Below, piece by piece: positions 27,978 to 39,702 of a DNA stretch of 64,000 nt (its first letter is position 1; each line of letters begins with the position of its first letter). The position numbers were made by a program, and so were the translations under genes. The stretch is from NCBI RefSeq assembly GCF_002847505.1, contig NZ_MXAV01000040.1, positions 39,296-103,295 of the forward strand, written 5' to 3'. Origin of the DNA: Acidithiobacillus marinus (GTDB lineage Bacteria; Pseudomonadota; Gammaproteobacteria; Acidithiobacillales; Acidithiobacillaceae). Below the pieces are notes generated by a model. The model made no database searches and was not told where the DNA came from. It worked only from the letters and a program-made list of their open reading frames with translations.

Positions 27978-29489
27978 ATGACCGAGCCTGACACCACTGC
28001 AATATTGGATGATTATCTGGCGGCGGTGGATCTGGGTTCCAATTCCTTTCATATGGTGGTTGCCGAAGAGTTGGGCTCGGAAATCCGGCTGCTCGACCGC
28101 CTTCGCGAAGGCGTCCGTCTCGCCGAGGGATTACGGGATGATGGTACTCTGGATCCGGTAGTGGAAAAGCGTGCCATTGCCTGCCTCGCGCGCTTTGGGC
28201 AGCGCTTGCGGGGTATTCGTCCAGAGCGGGTGCGGGTCATCGGAACCAACACCCTGCGTCAGGCCAGTGCTGCCGAGGGGTTTGTCCAGGCCATAGAAAA
28301 CACCCTGGGCTTTCCCCTGGAAATTGTGGCTGGACGCGAAGAAGCCCGCCTGGTTTATCTGGGCGTTTCCCACAGTCTGGCTGTGGATGCCAATGAGCGG
28401 CGTCTGGTGATTGATATTGGCGGTGGAAGTACGGAACTGATTGTCGGGCAAGGTTTTGCTCCCCACCACCGTGAGAGTCTTCATTTTGGTTGCGTGGTTT
28501 CCAGTCGGACTTATTTTCCCCATGATCAGATCACGGAAGCGGCTTGTGAGCGCCTGGAAAAACGGGTGCGGATGGCGGTGGATCCCATGCTCGAAGAATT
28601 CACCGGTCATGGTTGGGATCAGGCTGTGGGCTCTTCGGGAACGGTGAAGGCCATTGCCAGGGTCCTTTCCGAAAATGGTCAGGGTACCCGAATTACCCGG
28701 GATGGCATGTACTGGTTGCGCCATCGGCTTTTGCAGCTGGGTTCTGTGGGCGCCCTGACCCACATGAAAGGCCTCAAGGCGGATCGTGCTCCGGTTTTTG
28801 CGGGTGGTTTCATGATTTTATTCGGCTTGTTCGAAGCTTTGGATATTCAGGAAATGCGTTTTTCCGACGGTGCCTTGCGTGAAGGGGCTATTTATGACCT
28901 GCTGGGCCGTATTCATCAGGAGGACACGCGTGAGCTGAGTATTGTCAGTCTTCAGGAGCGCTTTCATAGCCAGGTGTCGCGTAATCGCGGAGTCCTGGCC
29001 TGGGCGGAGTATTTTTTTGCAGTGGCCCGGAAAAGCTGGTCACTGGATGGTGCCCACCAACAGTGGTTGCAGTGGGCAGTGTTGACCCATGATATTGGTC
29101 TGGATATAGCCCACTCCGGTTTTCACAAGCACGGAGAATATATCTGGCGGAATGCCGATCTTGCCGGGTTTTCCCGCCGTGAGCAGCTGGTTGTCGCAGC
29201 CTTGTTGCGCGCCCAACGCAAGCGATTACCCCCACAGTCTTTTTTTGCGGGACTGGGGGTTACCACGGAAGACATACAGGCTGTGCAAAGGCTGGCAGTA
29301 CTTCTGCGCCTGGCCATCTTGTTTCAAAGGGATGCGCAGATATCCTGTAATGATCTTGACGTGCAGTTATCGGGAAATGACTGGCGATTTGTTCTCCCTG
29401 ATCATACTACCCGGACGATGCCCCTGCTTTTGGCAGACCTGGAACAGGAACATGAAAATATAGCCCCGGATTTTCATTTGCACTGGTAA
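27978..29489 (+). CDS. ppx: Exopolyphosphatase (Ppx/GppA family)
   Basis: 503 residues. ASKHA-fold ATPase-like domain with AAVDLGSNSFHMVVAE, VIDIGGGSTELIVG and GSSGTVKAI, and a C-terminal HD-type domain (LTHDIGLDIAHSGFHKHGEYI). Degrades polyphosphate processively, or pppGpp in the case of GppA. Length and the operon with phoU favour Ppx. It would release phosphate from the polyphosphate store when the Pho response is on. Confidence 0.92.
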   Translation: MTEPDTTAILDDYLAAVDLGSNSFHMVVAEELGSEIRLLDRLREGVRLAEGLRDDGTLDPVVEKRAIACLARFGQRLRGIRPERVRVIGTNTLRQASAAEGFVQAIENTLGFPLEIVAGREEARLVYLGVSHSLAVDANERRLVIDIGGGSTELIVGQGFAPHHRESLHFGCVVSSRTYFPHDQITEAACERLEKRVRMAVDPMLEEFTGHGWDQAVGSSGTVKAIARVLSENGQGTRITRDGMYWLRHRLLQLGSVGALTHMKGLKADRAPVFAGGFMILFGLFEALDIQEMRFSDGALREGAIYDLLGRIHQEDTRELSIVSLQERFHSQVSRNRGVLAWAEYFFAVARKSWSLDGAHQQWLQWAVLTHDIGLDIAHSGFHKHGEYIWRNADLAGFSRREQLVVAALLRAQRKRLPPQSFFAGLGVTTEDIQAVQRLAVLLRLAILFQRDAQISCNDLDVQLSGNDWRFVLPDHTTRTMPLLLADLEQEHENIAPDFHLHW

Positions 29490-29519
29490 GAGGGTGCGGT
29501 CATCGAATATCTGAATCCC

Positions 29520-30110
29520 TTGCTGCACTGGTTGCATCTTCCACCCCTGACCTTGGCTGTTATCAAGGAATTTCTGCGGCAGTACGGTTATTGGATTCTA
29601 TTGATCGGCACCTTGCTGGAAGGGGAAGCGGTAGTCATTATTGCCGGGGCTCTCGCTCATGCGGGGGTGCTCGACCTAGGCGCGGTGATCCTGGTCTCCT
29701 GGCTAGGAAGCACTATCAATGATCAGGTGCTCTATCAGCTGGGTGCGCGTTATGGTCAACGTCTGATTGATTGGTTGCCGCATTTTCTCAAGCGACACGT
29801 TACCCAGGCGGAGGGACTCATCCATCGTTTTGGTGACTGGGTAACGCTATTGTTTCGTTTTATCTATGGAACCCGCACCATTACGCCGATTCTCCTTGGT
29901 GTACATCATTATCCGCCCCGGCGCTATCTGCTGATGAATCCGTTGGCCGCGGCGGTGTGGGCGGCGCTGATAGCCAGCATCGGTTATGTTCTGGGAGCCT
30001 CCCTGAACAGTCTGCTGAGCAGCGTACGTTATGTTCAAATCACTTTATTGCTGCTGTTCTTGCTGGCTGCCTTGTTCTACTGGCTTTGGCACCGGCGCAA
30101 GACCGGCTAG
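29520..30110 (+). CDS. DedA family membrane protein
   Basis: 196 residues from TTG 29520. Family motifs: LIGTLLEGEAVVIIAGALAH, LGSTINDQVLYQLGARYG and FRFIYGTRTITPILLGV. It has several membrane segments including a C-terminal one. DedA proteins are linked to undecaprenyl-phosphate or phospholipid recycling and membrane potential. The true start may lie upstream: codons IEYLNP before the TTG look coding, and AAGAGG (29488-29493) is well placed for a rare ATC start at 29502. It begins right after ppx. Confidence 0.85.
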   Translation: MLHWLHLPPLTLAVIKEFLRQYGYWILLIGTLLEGEAVVIIAGALAHAGVLDLGAVILVSWLGSTINDQVLYQLGARYGQRLIDWLPHFLKRHVTQAEGLIHRFGDWVTLLFRFIYGTRTITPILLGVHHYPPRRYLLMNPLAAAVWAALIASIGYVLGASLNSLLSSVRYVQITLLLLFLLAALFYWLWHRRKTG

Positions 30111-30147
30111 TGTTTATGGCAGATTTCAGGTGGATCTCTCCTTGCAC

Positions 30148-30176
30148 TTGCCCAAGGGGCTGAATCATGATAAAAA
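30148..30176 (+). promoter_or_regulatory. Candidate promoter for rpsB
   Basis: TTGCCC (30148-30153), a 17-base spacer and TAAAAA (30171-30176), about 118 bases before rpsB. The leader in between is GC-rich with several short complementary segments. It could be the autoregulatory S2 leader known in other proteobacteria, but I cannot show the fold. Confidence 0.4.
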
Positions 30177-30293
30177 CCGCTGGGCTTTGCCCTAATACGC
30201 ACACGTCTCCTGAGGGAATTTCCGGGTGTCCGCAAGGATGGGGTTTCCGGTGACGTGGTGGAACTTAACCCTATGAAAACTGGAGAAATCTCT

Positions 30294-31046
30294 ATGAGCA
30301 GCAATGTAAGCATGCGTGCCCTGCTGGAAGCAGGTGTGCACTTTGGTCATCAAGCCCGTTACTGGCATCCCAAAATGGCCCCTTACCTTTTTGGTGAGCG
30401 TAACCGCATTCATATTATCAACCTCGAACATACCCTGCCCATGCTTCGGAGCGCGCTGGCTTTTATCGAGCAGGTGTCGCGCAAACATGGCCGAGTGCTT
30501 TTTGTAGGTACCAAGCGCCAGGCCCGTGAGGCTGTAGAGCAGGAAGCCCGCCGTTGTGGCGCTTTTTTTGTCAATCAACGCTGGCTTGGTGGTACCCTGA
30601 CCAACTTCAAAACCATCCGTCAGTCCATTCGCCGTCTCGACGAGCTGGATCAGATGACCGCCGATGGCACCATGGAAAAGCTGACCAAGAAAGAGGCTCT
30701 GACTTTGTCTCGCGAGCGCGAAAAACTGGAGCGCAGCCTGGGCGGCATCAAGGAAATGAATGGTCTGCCCGATGCGATTTTTGTGATTGATGTAGGTCAT
30801 GAAAATATTGCTGTGCTGGAAGCGCGTAAGCTGGGTATTCCCGTTATTGGCGTAGTGGACAGTAATTGTGATCCCCTGCTGATCGATTATCCGATTCCGG
30901 GAAATGACGACGCCACCCGCGCCATCCGCCTCTATGCCTCTCTGGCGGCAGACGCCATCCTCGCCGGTCGTCAGGGTAGTGAATCCGATCTGCTGGATGA
31001 GTTCGTCGAAGTGGAAGAAGAAACCATTGAAATCGATGCCGATTGA
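30294..31046 (+). CDS. rpsB: Ribosomal protein uS2
   Basis: 250 residues from ATG 30294, with Shine-Dalgarno TGGAGA; the in-frame extension to 30255 is ignored. It starts [20 protein letters not shown] and contains [14 protein letters not shown] and [15 protein letters not shown], standard for S2. The acidic C-terminus is [12 protein letters not shown]. Binds the 30S back and recruits S1. It heads the long rpsB-to-tilS chain. Confidence 0.98.
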   Translation: MSSNVSMRALLEAGVHFGHQARYWHPKMAPYLFGERNRIHIINLEHTLPMLRSALAFIEQVSRKHGRVLFVGTKRQAREAVEQEARRCGAFFVNQRWLGGTLTNFKTIRQSIRRLDELDQMTADGTMEKLTKKEALTLSREREKLERSLGGIKEMNGLPDAIFVIDVGHENIAVLEARKLGIPVIGVVDSNCDPLLIDYPIPGNDDATRAIRLYASLAADAILAGRQGSESDLLDEFVEVEEETIEIDAD

Positions 31047-31076
31047 CGCTTTCACCACATCAGCTAAGGAGTGATC

Positions 31077-31955
31077 ATGGCTATTAGTGCACAACAGGTA
31101 AAAGAATTGCGTGAGCGCACCGGCGCCGGCATGATGGAGTGTAAAACCGTCCTGACGGAAGCCGATGGCGATATGGAAGCAGCAATTGATTTGCTGCGCA
31201 CCCGTGGTCTTGCCAAGGCCGACAAAAAGGCCAGCCGAGTCGCGGCTGAGGGTGTGATCGTGACGGCTCTGGGTGCGGATCAGAAGCAGGGAATTGTCCT
31301 GGAGGTCAATTGCGAGACCGACTTTGTGGCCAAAAATGATGATTTTCTGGGCCTGGCCCGGGATTGCGCCGAGCAGGCGCTCAAGCAAGGTCTGAAAGAG
31401 GTGGATGCGCTCTTGGCGGATTCCAGTATTGAAGATCGGCGCAAGACCCTGGTCAGCAAGCTGGGTGAAAATATCAGCCTGCGCCGCTTGCAGCATCTGC
31501 AGGTCAAGGACGGCGTTGTCGGCGCTTATGTGCATGGCAGCCGCATCGGCGTGTTGGTAGCCCTCGAAGGTCAGGCGGCAACCGATGAGCTGGGTAAGGA
31601 TGTGGCCATGCATGTGGCGGCGGCGCGCCCTGAAGTCGTCCGCCCTGATCAGGTTTCACCCGAGCGTCTGGCCCGGGAAAAAGATATTCTCGTGGCCCAG
31701 GCGGCGGAAAGTGGCAAACCTGCCGATATTATCGAAAAAATGATCTCGGGACGGCTGAACAAGCTGGTGAATGAAATCGCGCTGACTGGACAGGCTTTTG
31801 TGAAAGATCCGGACAAAACCGTGGGACAGCTGGTCAAAGCTTTTCCCGGGGTGGAAGTTGCTGAATTCATCCGTTTTGAGGTGGGTGAAGGCATTGAAAA
31901 GGCGCCGACAGCCGATTTTGCCAGTGAAGTTATGGCGCAAGTCCGGGGGTCCTGA
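31077..31955 (+). CDS. tsf: Elongation factor Ts
   Basis: 292 residues from ATG 31077, with Shine-Dalgarno AAGGAG; an ATG two codons earlier is too close to it. Nucleotide-exchange factor for EF-Tu. N-terminal UBA-like ELRERTGAGMMECKTVL and core QGIVLEVNCETDFVAKND are typical. Between rpsB and pyrH, as in most bacteria. Confidence 0.98.
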   Translation: MAISAQQVKELRERTGAGMMECKTVLTEADGDMEAAIDLLRTRGLAKADKKASRVAAEGVIVTALGADQKQGIVLEVNCETDFVAKNDDFLGLARDCAEQALKQGLKEVDALLADSSIEDRRKTLVSKLGENISLRRLQHLQVKDGVVGAYVHGSRIGVLVALEGQAATDELGKDVAMHVAAARPEVVRPDQVSPERLAREKDILVAQAAESGKPADIIEKMISGRLNKLVNEIALTGQAFVKDPDKTVGQLVKAFPGVEVAEFIRFEVGEGIEKAPTADFASEVMAQVRGS

Positions 31956-33238
<1,283 letters not shown>

Positions 33239-33243
33239 AGCCG

Positions 33244-34008
33244 GTGTCTGCGCTGCCGATACCTCATCTTTCGACAACTCCTCGTCACATTGCGGTGATC
33301 ATGGACGGTAACGGCCGCTGGGCATATCGCCAGCATCTGCCCCGGGTGGCGGGTCATCGGCGCGGGGCAGAGGTGGTTCGAGAAATGGTCCAGTCCTGTG
33401 TGGATCTGGGTATTTCGCATTTGACCCTGTTTGCTTTCAGTACGGAAAACTGGCGACGGCCCGCCCTGGAAGTTCGTTTGCTGATGAATCTGTTTCGCCT
33501 GTTATTAAAACGCGAAGTACGCAAACTCCATGAAAATGGTGTGCGTTTGCGCATTATCGGCGATCGTGTCCCCCTGGAAAGAGATATCCGTCAGATGATG
33601 GAAGAGGCTGAATCACTGACCCGGGACAATACATGTTTGTGCCTCAATCTGGCGGTTAATTATGGCGGGCGTTGGGATATTACCCAGGCTGCCCGCGCTG
33701 CAGTGGCAGCTATTCAAGCCAATGGCCAGGATCCGCAAATGCTCAGCGAACAGGATATTGCGCAACATCTCAGTTTGGCCGAGATTCCTGAGCCGGATTT
33801 GTTGATTCGTACCGGTGGAGAAGAGCGGATCAGCAACTTCCTGATCTGGCAGTTGGCCTATACGGAATTTTATTTTACCGATACGCTCTGGCCGGATTTT
33901 GATCGTGCTTCCCTGGAGCATGCCCTGCATTCATTTGCGCATCGACAAAGGCGTTTCGGTCGTACCGGTGACCAGGTTCAGGAGGGCGATTGCTCCGCCA
34001 GCGACTGA
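33244..34008 (+). CDS. uppS: Undecaprenyl diphosphate synthase
   Basis: 254 residues with a GTG start. Cis-prenyltransferase making the C55 carrier for peptidoglycan and LPS. Motifs: HIAVIMDGNGRWA with the catalytic Asp, GHRRGAEVV, FAFSTENWRRP, LLIRTGGEERISNFLIWQLAYTE split across the last conserved blocks. Uses IPP from the MEP pathway, whose gene dxr lies two genes on. Confidence 0.97.
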   Translation: MSALPIPHLSTTPRHIAVIMDGNGRWAYRQHLPRVAGHRRGAEVVREMVQSCVDLGISHLTLFAFSTENWRRPALEVRLLMNLFRLLLKREVRKLHENGVRLRIIGDRVPLERDIRQMMEEAESLTRDNTCLCLNLAVNYGGRWDITQAARAAVAAIQANGQDPQMLSEQDIAQHLSLAEIPEPDLLIRTGGEERISNFLIWQLAYTEFYFTDTLWPDFDRASLEHALHSFAHRQRRFGRTGDQVQEGDCSASD

Positions 34009-34808
34009 TCACCGCCATTTTTTTGTTTTTTCTGGTTTTTATCCTGGTTTTTCAGGCTTCTTCAGGGGTTTTTCTGGGCTTTCTGCTGCTCCTGGCCCTG
34101 TTGGCCGGACAGGAATGGGGACGCCTCAGTTTACTCCCCAAGCCCTGGATACTCTTGTTATCACTCAGCTTGCTGTTGCTGTTACTCCTGCCGCTCTGGA
34201 TGCGCGCTCTGGCAGGTCCGCCATTGGCAGATATGGCTGCGCTGGGATGGATATTATGGGCATTCATCATGTTGGCACACGCCCCCAGTCCGCTCCGGGA
34301 CGCCCCGCTCTGGCAACGTCCATTGACCGGTATTTTACTTTTCCCCGCTTTTTTGCCGGCTTTCTGGCTATCCATGCGTCTTCAGGAGCAGATTCCCTAT
34401 GCATTCTTATGGGTGATTTTGATCATCAGTGCCGGTGATGTAGGAGCGATGACCTTTGGCAAGTTATGGGGGAGGCGGCGACTCATCCCCCAAGTCAGTC
34501 CAGGTAAGACTTGGGAAGGTCTGCTGGGTGGCTTGCTTGCCAGCGCCATTGTGGGCACACTGGGAACCTGGATCTGGCTGGGTACCTATTGGCGTGTGCT
34601 CATGTCAGGGGCTGTGCTGGGGGCGGTGACCGCGCTGTTCGCAGTCATTGGTGACCTGGCTGAAAGTTATCTGAAACGCCGCGCGGATTGTAAGGACAGC
34701 GGGCAATTGCTGCCGGGGCATGGTGGGCTGCTTGACCGTCTGGACAGTATCAGCGCGGGTATCCCGGTGTTTGTGGCCGGGCTTTACTATCTGGGTTGGT
34801 GGAAATGA
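33990..34808 (+). CDS. cdsA: Phosphatidate cytidylyltransferase
   Basis: 272 residues from TTG 33990, just after GGAGG and overlapping the end of uppS by 19 bases. Polytopic membrane enzyme making CDP-diacylglycerol. The signature region [20 protein letters not shown] with GGLLDRLDS is intact, preceded by [12 protein letters not shown]. The start is the least certain part. Confidence 0.94.
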   Translation: MLRQRLITAIFLFFLVFILVFQASSGVFLGFLLLLALLAGQEWGRLSLLPKPWILLLSLSLLLLLLLPLWMRALAGPPLADMAALGWILWAFIMLAHAPSPLRDAPLWQRPLTGILLFPAFLPAFWLSMRLQEQIPYAFLWVILIISAGDVGAMTFGKLWGRRRLIPQVSPGKTWEGLLGGLLASAIVGTLGTWIWLGTYWRVLMSGAVLGAVTALFAVIGDLAESYLKRRADCKDSGQLLPGHGGLLDRLDSISAGIPVFVAGLYYLGWWK

Positions 34809-35983
34809 CAAGAGGCATTTGCATTCTCGGAGCCACGGGCTCCATCGGTAAAAGTACCCTGGATGTGCTCTCCCGCCATCCCGAAACATTCCGGGTAGTG
34901 GCTTTGACGGGTAACCAGCGGGTTCAGGAAATGCTGGAGCTCTGTAAAATTCACCAACCGGAGCAGGTGGTGATGGCCTCGCCAGACGCGGCACGGCAAT
35001 TAGAGCTGCTACTGCGCGACGCCGGGCTCAAGCAAATTCGGGTAGAAAGCGGTCCCGAGGCGCTTGCCGGGGTGGCCCGTATGGATAGCGTGGATGAAGT
35101 GATGGCCGCCATCGTCGGCGCTGCCGGACTACTACCTACCCTGGCTGCGGTGGAAGCCGGAAAAAAAGTCTATCTGGCCAACAAGGAATGTCTGGTCATG
35201 GCCGGCAAGCTGTTCATGGACCGGGTGCGTGCCCGCAACGTGGTCCTGCTGCCCATTGATAGTGAACATAATGCGGTGTTCCAGTGTTTCGCCGATGGGC
35301 GCGGTGTGCGCCGCATTTTGCTGACGGCTTCCGGTGGTCCGTTCCGGACCTGGCCCCTGGAGCGGTTGGAAGGCGTGACTCCAGATCAGGCCTGTGCCCA
35401 TCCCAACTGGGTGATGGGTCGGAAAATATCCGTGGATTCAGCGACCATGATGAATAAGGGGCTGGAGGTCATCGAAGCTCATTGGTTATTCCAGCTTCCC
35501 GCCGAACAAATTGATGTGGTCATTCATCCCCAGAGTATCATTCACTCCATGGTGGAGTACGTGGATGGTTCGGTGTTGGCGCAACTGGGCAACCCGGACA
35601 TGCGTACACCCATTGCTCATGCCCTGGCCTATCCGGAGCGGATGGAGAGTGGCGTATCTTCCCTGGATTTGGCCCAGGCGGCTGACTTGCAGTTTGAACA
35701 ACCTGATCTGCAACGTTTTCCTTGTCTGGCTCTGGCTTTTGCGGCTTTGCGCAGCGGTGGTGCTGCGGCAACCGTTCTCAATGCTGCCAACGAGGTGGCG
35801 GTACAGGCCTTTCTCGATGAGCAGTTGCCTTTTGCCCGGATTGCTGCGGTCGTCGAAGATGCCTTGGCAGAACTGCAACCAGCGGCGCCGGATGCGCTGG
35901 ATGCTGTGCTGGCCATCGATCACGAAGCCCGGGTGGTAGCTGGTCGGCACTTACGCCGTCATGCTGTATCTCCTGTGGTCTGA
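34805..35983 (+). CDS. dxr: 1-deoxy-D-xylulose 5-phosphate reductoisomerase
   Basis: 392 residues from ATG 34805 (ATGA overlap with cdsA; GTG 34799 and TTG 34796 are in frame upstream). Second step of the MEP isoprenoid pathway. NADPH site [19 protein letters not shown]; metal and substrate residues in [39 protein letters not shown]. Isoprenoid supply feeds uppS nearby. Confidence 0.97.
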   Translation: MTRGICILGATGSIGKSTLDVLSRHPETFRVVALTGNQRVQEMLELCKIHQPEQVVMASPDAARQLELLLRDAGLKQIRVESGPEALAGVARMDSVDEVMAAIVGAAGLLPTLAAVEAGKKVYLANKECLVMAGKLFMDRVRARNVVLLPIDSEHNAVFQCFADGRGVRRILLTASGGPFRTWPLERLEGVTPDQACAHPNWVMGRKISVDSATMMNKGLEVIEAHWLFQLPAEQIDVVIHPQSIIHSMVEYVDGSVLAQLGNPDMRTPIAHALAYPERMESGVSSLDLAQAADLQFEQPDLQRFPCLALAFAALRSGGAAATVLNAANEVAVQAFLDEQLPFARIAAVVEDALAELQPAAPDALDAVLAIDHEARVVAGRHLRRHAVSPVV

Positions 35984-35995
35984 TTACGGAATCCC

Positions 35996-37351
35996 GTGCA
36001 GGTTCTGGAAACCATCGCGGCCTTTATTCTGGCGATCGGCATTTTGGTGCTGATCCATGAATCCGGGCATTTCTGGGTGGCCAAGTTCATGGGCGTCAAG
36101 GTGCTGAAGTTCAGTATTGGCTTTGGCCCGGCCCTGATCAGCCGGCGTTGGGGCAAAGATCATACCGAGTATGTGATTGCCGCCCTGCCTTTGGGTGGTT
36201 ATGTCAAAATGCTGGGCGAGCAGTCTGGAGAGGAAATTCCTCCCGAGGATGGTCATCGGACTTTTGACGCCCTGGCGCCCGGTAGGCGCTTTTTAATTGC
36301 TCTTGCCGGGCCAATGGCCAATCTGCTTTTTGCCGTGATTGCTTATGCGGGGGTGGCCTGGATCGGCATTCCAGGACTGGCCCCGATTATCGGTCTGGTC
36401 AGTGATCATTCCCTGGCTGCCCAGGCGCATTTGCAGCCGGGTCAGCGCATCACGGCCCTGAACGGGCAAAAAGTATACACCTGGGAAGATATGCGTACGG
36501 GGCTGTTGTCGGCAGCCATTGCCCGTGTCCCGGCGCATCTGCAGACCAACAATCAGGGAAAGGTGACTACCCATACTTTACCCTTGCAATCTCTCAAGGC
36601 TGACTCAGTGGGGCCGGATTTCCTCGAGAAGGTGATCGGTATGGCGCCCTATCTTCCCGCCACCGTAGGTGCCGTTGAACCTAAAACTCCAGCCGCTGCA
36701 GTAGGGTTGGTTCCCGGTGATCGGATTATCCGCGTCAACCATCATCCAGTGCCCAGCTGGGAGAGCCTGGCCCGCCAGATTGAATCCCATCCTGACAAAG
36801 TATTAGAGCTGACTTATCGCAGCACTCACGGAGTCAGCAAAACCGTACAGATCAAGCCACAGATGTTTCTCGACAAAGCCGGAAAGGCCATTGGCCGCAT
36901 TGGGATCGTGATGGCGCCATTGCCCCCGGATTTGATCGTCACGCGCCACCGGGGACCAGCGGAGGGGCTGTTATACGGCCTGCACAGTATCTGGCAGATG
37001 TCCTGGATGACCGTGGAAATGATTGTGCGGATGATTCAGGGTTTTGTTTCTCCTGATAATATCAGTGGACCCATTGCCATTGCCGAATATGCAGGTCAGT
37101 CTGCCCAGGCAGGGGTGGCACCATTTCTGTCTTTTCTGGCCTTGGTCAGTATCAGTCTGGGTATTCTGAATCTACTGCCTATTCCCATTCTCGATGGCGG
37201 ACATCTGGTGTTTTATGCCCTGGAGATGCTACGGGGTAAGCCCCTTTCACCGGCAGTGGTGCAAAAAGCCCAGCAGATCGGTATAGTGCTGCTTCTGATG
37301 CTGATGTCCTTCGCTTTTTACAATGATATTACGAGATTGATGACTCCGTGA
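35996..37351 (+). CDS. rseP: Site-2 intramembrane zinc protease RseP
   Basis: 451 residues with a GTG start. Zinc site HESGH in the first membrane segment (LVLIHESGHFWVAK) and the second metal motif NLLPIPILDGGH near the C-terminus. Two PDZ-type regions lie between (about 120-330). By family it cleaves RseA-like anti-sigma factors and signal-peptide remnants. The stop overlaps the bamA start (GTGA). Confidence 0.96.
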   Translation: MQVLETIAAFILAIGILVLIHESGHFWVAKFMGVKVLKFSIGFGPALISRRWGKDHTEYVIAALPLGGYVKMLGEQSGEEIPPEDGHRTFDALAPGRRFLIALAGPMANLLFAVIAYAGVAWIGIPGLAPIIGLVSDHSLAAQAHLQPGQRITALNGQKVYTWEDMRTGLLSAAIARVPAHLQTNNQGKVTTHTLPLQSLKADSVGPDFLEKVIGMAPYLPATVGAVEPKTPAAAVGLVPGDRIIRVNHHPVPSWESLARQIESHPDKVLELTYRSTHGVSKTVQIKPQMFLDKAGKAIGRIGIVMAPLPPDLIVTRHRGPAEGLLYGLHSIWQMSWMTVEMIVRMIQGFVSPDNISGPIAIAEYAGQSAQAGVAPFLSFLALVSISLGILNLLPIPILDGGHLVFYALEMLRGKPLSPAVVQKAQQIGIVLLLMLMSFAFYNDITRLMTP

Positions 37352-39684
37352 AAAAATTCAGCCTGACTTCGCCGACGCCTCTTGTTCTTGCCTCGGGCCT
37401 AGCCTGTATGGCTGCTGTCTGGGCAGCACCTGCCTGGGCATTTACCCCCTTTACGGTAAAAAATATCGAGATCAGAGGTCTCCAGCATATCGCTCCAGGG
37501 ACAGTATATAATTATCTGCCCATCCATATCGGCGAAGAAGTGGATGATCAAAAAGCGCAACAAGCCATCAAGGACTTGTATTCAACCGGTTTTTTCAAAG
37601 ACGTCACCATTGCCCGTTCGGATGAAAACTTGCTGGTGATTGTGCAGGAGCGCCCCATTATCGCCAGTATTAAAATGCATGGCATCAAGGCATTTTCCAA
37701 AACCGAGGTGGAGGGCACCCTGAAAGGTATTGGTCTGGTGGATCGCCATATTTTCAACCAGTCCATTCTCGATGAGGTGGTCCATGGTTTGCAGCAGCAG
37801 TATGAAGGCATGGGTTACTACAACGCGAAAATTCATGCCAAGGTGCAGAAGCTGCCGCGTAATCGGGTCGCCATTAGCATAGATGCTCAGGAAGGAGAGC
37901 AGGCGACGATCAAGCAGGTGACGATTGTGGGCAATCATGCTTTCAGCGAAAGTCGCTTGCGGAGCCTTTTCAGTATTGGTGCTCCCGACGCCTTTTCATT
38001 TTTCACTAAAAATGACCGCTACTCTCAGGAAAAGCTGATGAAGGGTCTGGAGGCTCTGCACAACTTCTATCTGGACCGGGGCTACCTGAATTTTGATATC
38101 GAATCCAGTCAAGTACAGGTCACCCCTGATCGTCGTTTCGTGTATATCACCGTCAACATTCACGAGGGACCGGTTTATCACATTAAATCCGTCAATTTGA
38201 GCGGTAACTTGGTGCTTCCCAAGCCGGAACTGGAAAAACTGGTGGAAATTCATCCTGGAGAGGTTTTCTCCCGGTCCAAGATCAACGATACCAATAGTGC
38301 TATTGCCGACAAGCTGGGAGACTTGGGGTATGCCTTTGCCAATACCACACCGGTACCGACGGTCGATGAAAAAACCCGGGAAGTGGCATTGAATTTTGAG
38401 GTGGATCCCGGCCGCAAGGTCTACATCCGGCGTATCGAAATCACCGGTAATGACCGCAGTAAGGACTATGTGGTGCGGCGTCAGTTCCGGCAACTGGAAG
38501 GATCACTGTATAATGGCGCCCAGATCAAGCGCTCCAAGGAGCGCCTCCAGCAGACGGGATTTTATGACAAGGTGGATACCAAAACGGTTCCAGTTCCCGG
38601 TCATCCCGATCAAATGAATCTGGATGTACATGTCAGTGAACGACCGACCGGAAGTTTTAGCCTGGGCGTGGGTTACTCTAATGCGCAAGGTATTTTGTTC
38701 AATGGTTCCATCAGCCAGAAAAATTTCATGGGTACGGGTAATGCCCTGTCGTTTTCGGCTAACGTCGGTGGTCTGGGAACGGCCTTCAACTTGTCGTTTA
38801 CAGATCCCTATTTTACCCCGGATGGCATCAGCCTGGGCTTTAATTTGTACCGGAATGATACGAATCTTTCCAGTCTCGCAGTGGCCCCATATCAGGAAAT
38901 TGATTATGGTGCCACAGGGACGCTGGGTATACCCATCATGCGCTATGTTTATGATTATATGTCATTGGGTTACAGTAATACGACCATTAATCTGACTTCT
39001 TCTAGTACCCAGATTTATAATTCATATGTGCAGACATTCGGAAATACAGCGACTGCAGTAACCGTTGGTAACAGTTTGGTATATGACAGTCGTAATTCGC
39101 CCATCTTCCCCACCAAAGGTCTGTATACCAGCCTGGATATCAAAGCGGCCGTGCCGCCGGGTGACCTGAAGTGGTATAAGGCAGAAGTAAAGGCGGATTA
39201 TTATCATCCCATTACTTCCTGGCTCACTGGTGGACTCAGTGGTCGTTATGGCTTCATTAACGGCTATGGCGGGAAACCAGTGCCTTTCTTCAATAACTAT
39301 TATCTGGGCGGTCCGACAACCCTGCCGGGCTACCAGACATATTCTCTGGGTGAGCAAATCGATGGGTATCCAGTGGGTGGGACACGAGAGTTGTTGCTTA
39401 ATGCCAGCTTGTATTTCCCATTACCGGGGCTTGCGGATAATCATAATTTCCGGATGTCGCTGTTTGCTGCCAGCGGCTGGGTGTATGGCGTGCAGTCTTA
39501 TCTAGGGGGTTCCAATAGTTCAAGGTATTTCCCCAGCCTGGGAGATATGCGCAGTACGGCGGGTATCGGGTTCCTGTGGATCAGCCCCCTGGGTCCGCTG
39601 CGTCTCTCGCTGGCTGTTCCTCTGGATAAAAAGCCCGGTGATCTCACCCAACCCCTGCAGTTCACTGTGGGTAACAATTTCTGA
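37348..39684 (+). CDS. bamA: Outer-membrane protein assembly factor BamA
   Basis: 778 residues. The signal peptide is cut after about residue 31 (AAPAWA). Five POTRA repeats (about 32-430) begin with FTVKNIEIRGLQHI and include VTIVGNHAFSESRL and RRIEITGNDRSKDYVVRR. The C-terminal 16-stranded barrel ends in a final-strand signal, PLQFTVGNNF. It folds and inserts outer-membrane proteins. The GTG start is coupled to rseP. Confidence 0.97.
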   Translation: MKKFSLTSPTPLVLASGLACMAAVWAAPAWAFTPFTVKNIEIRGLQHIAPGTVYNYLPIHIGEEVDDQKAQQAIKDLYSTGFFKDVTIARSDENLLVIVQERPIIASIKMHGIKAFSKTEVEGTLKGIGLVDRHIFNQSILDEVVHGLQQQYEGMGYYNAKIHAKVQKLPRNRVAISIDAQEGEQATIKQVTIVGNHAFSESRLRSLFSIGAPDAFSFFTKNDRYSQEKLMKGLEALHNFYLDRGYLNFDIESSQVQVTPDRRFVYITVNIHEGPVYHIKSVNLSGNLVLPKPELEKLVEIHPGEVFSRSKINDTNSAIADKLGDLGYAFANTTPVPTVDEKTREVALNFEVDPGRKVYIRRIEITGNDRSKDYVVRRQFRQLEGSLYNGAQIKRSKERLQQTGFYDKVDTKTVPVPGHPDQMNLDVHVSERPTGSFSLGVGYSNAQGILFNGSISQKNFMGTGNALSFSANVGGLGTAFNLSFTDPYFTPDGISLGFNLYRNDTNLSSLAVAPYQEIDYGATGTLGIPIMRYVYDYMSLGYSNTTINLTSSSTQIYNSYVQTFGNTATAVTVGNSLVYDSRNSPIFPTKGLYTSLDIKAAVPPGDLKWYKAEVKADYYHPITSWLTGGLSGRYGFINGYGGKPVPFFNNYYLGGPTTLPGYQTYSLGEQIDGYPVGGTRELLLNASLYFPLPGLADNHNFRMSLFAASGWVYGVQSYLGGSNSSRYFPSLGDMRSTAGIGFLWISPLGPLRLSLAVPLDKKPGDLTQPLQFTVGNNF

Positions 39685-39702
39685 TGCGCTGGTGATGTTT
39701 TG

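Noticed and set aside
30192..31613. 473-codon open frame on the minus strand
   Set aside because: It lies opposite rpsB and tsf, which are unmistakable, and its product resembles nothing.
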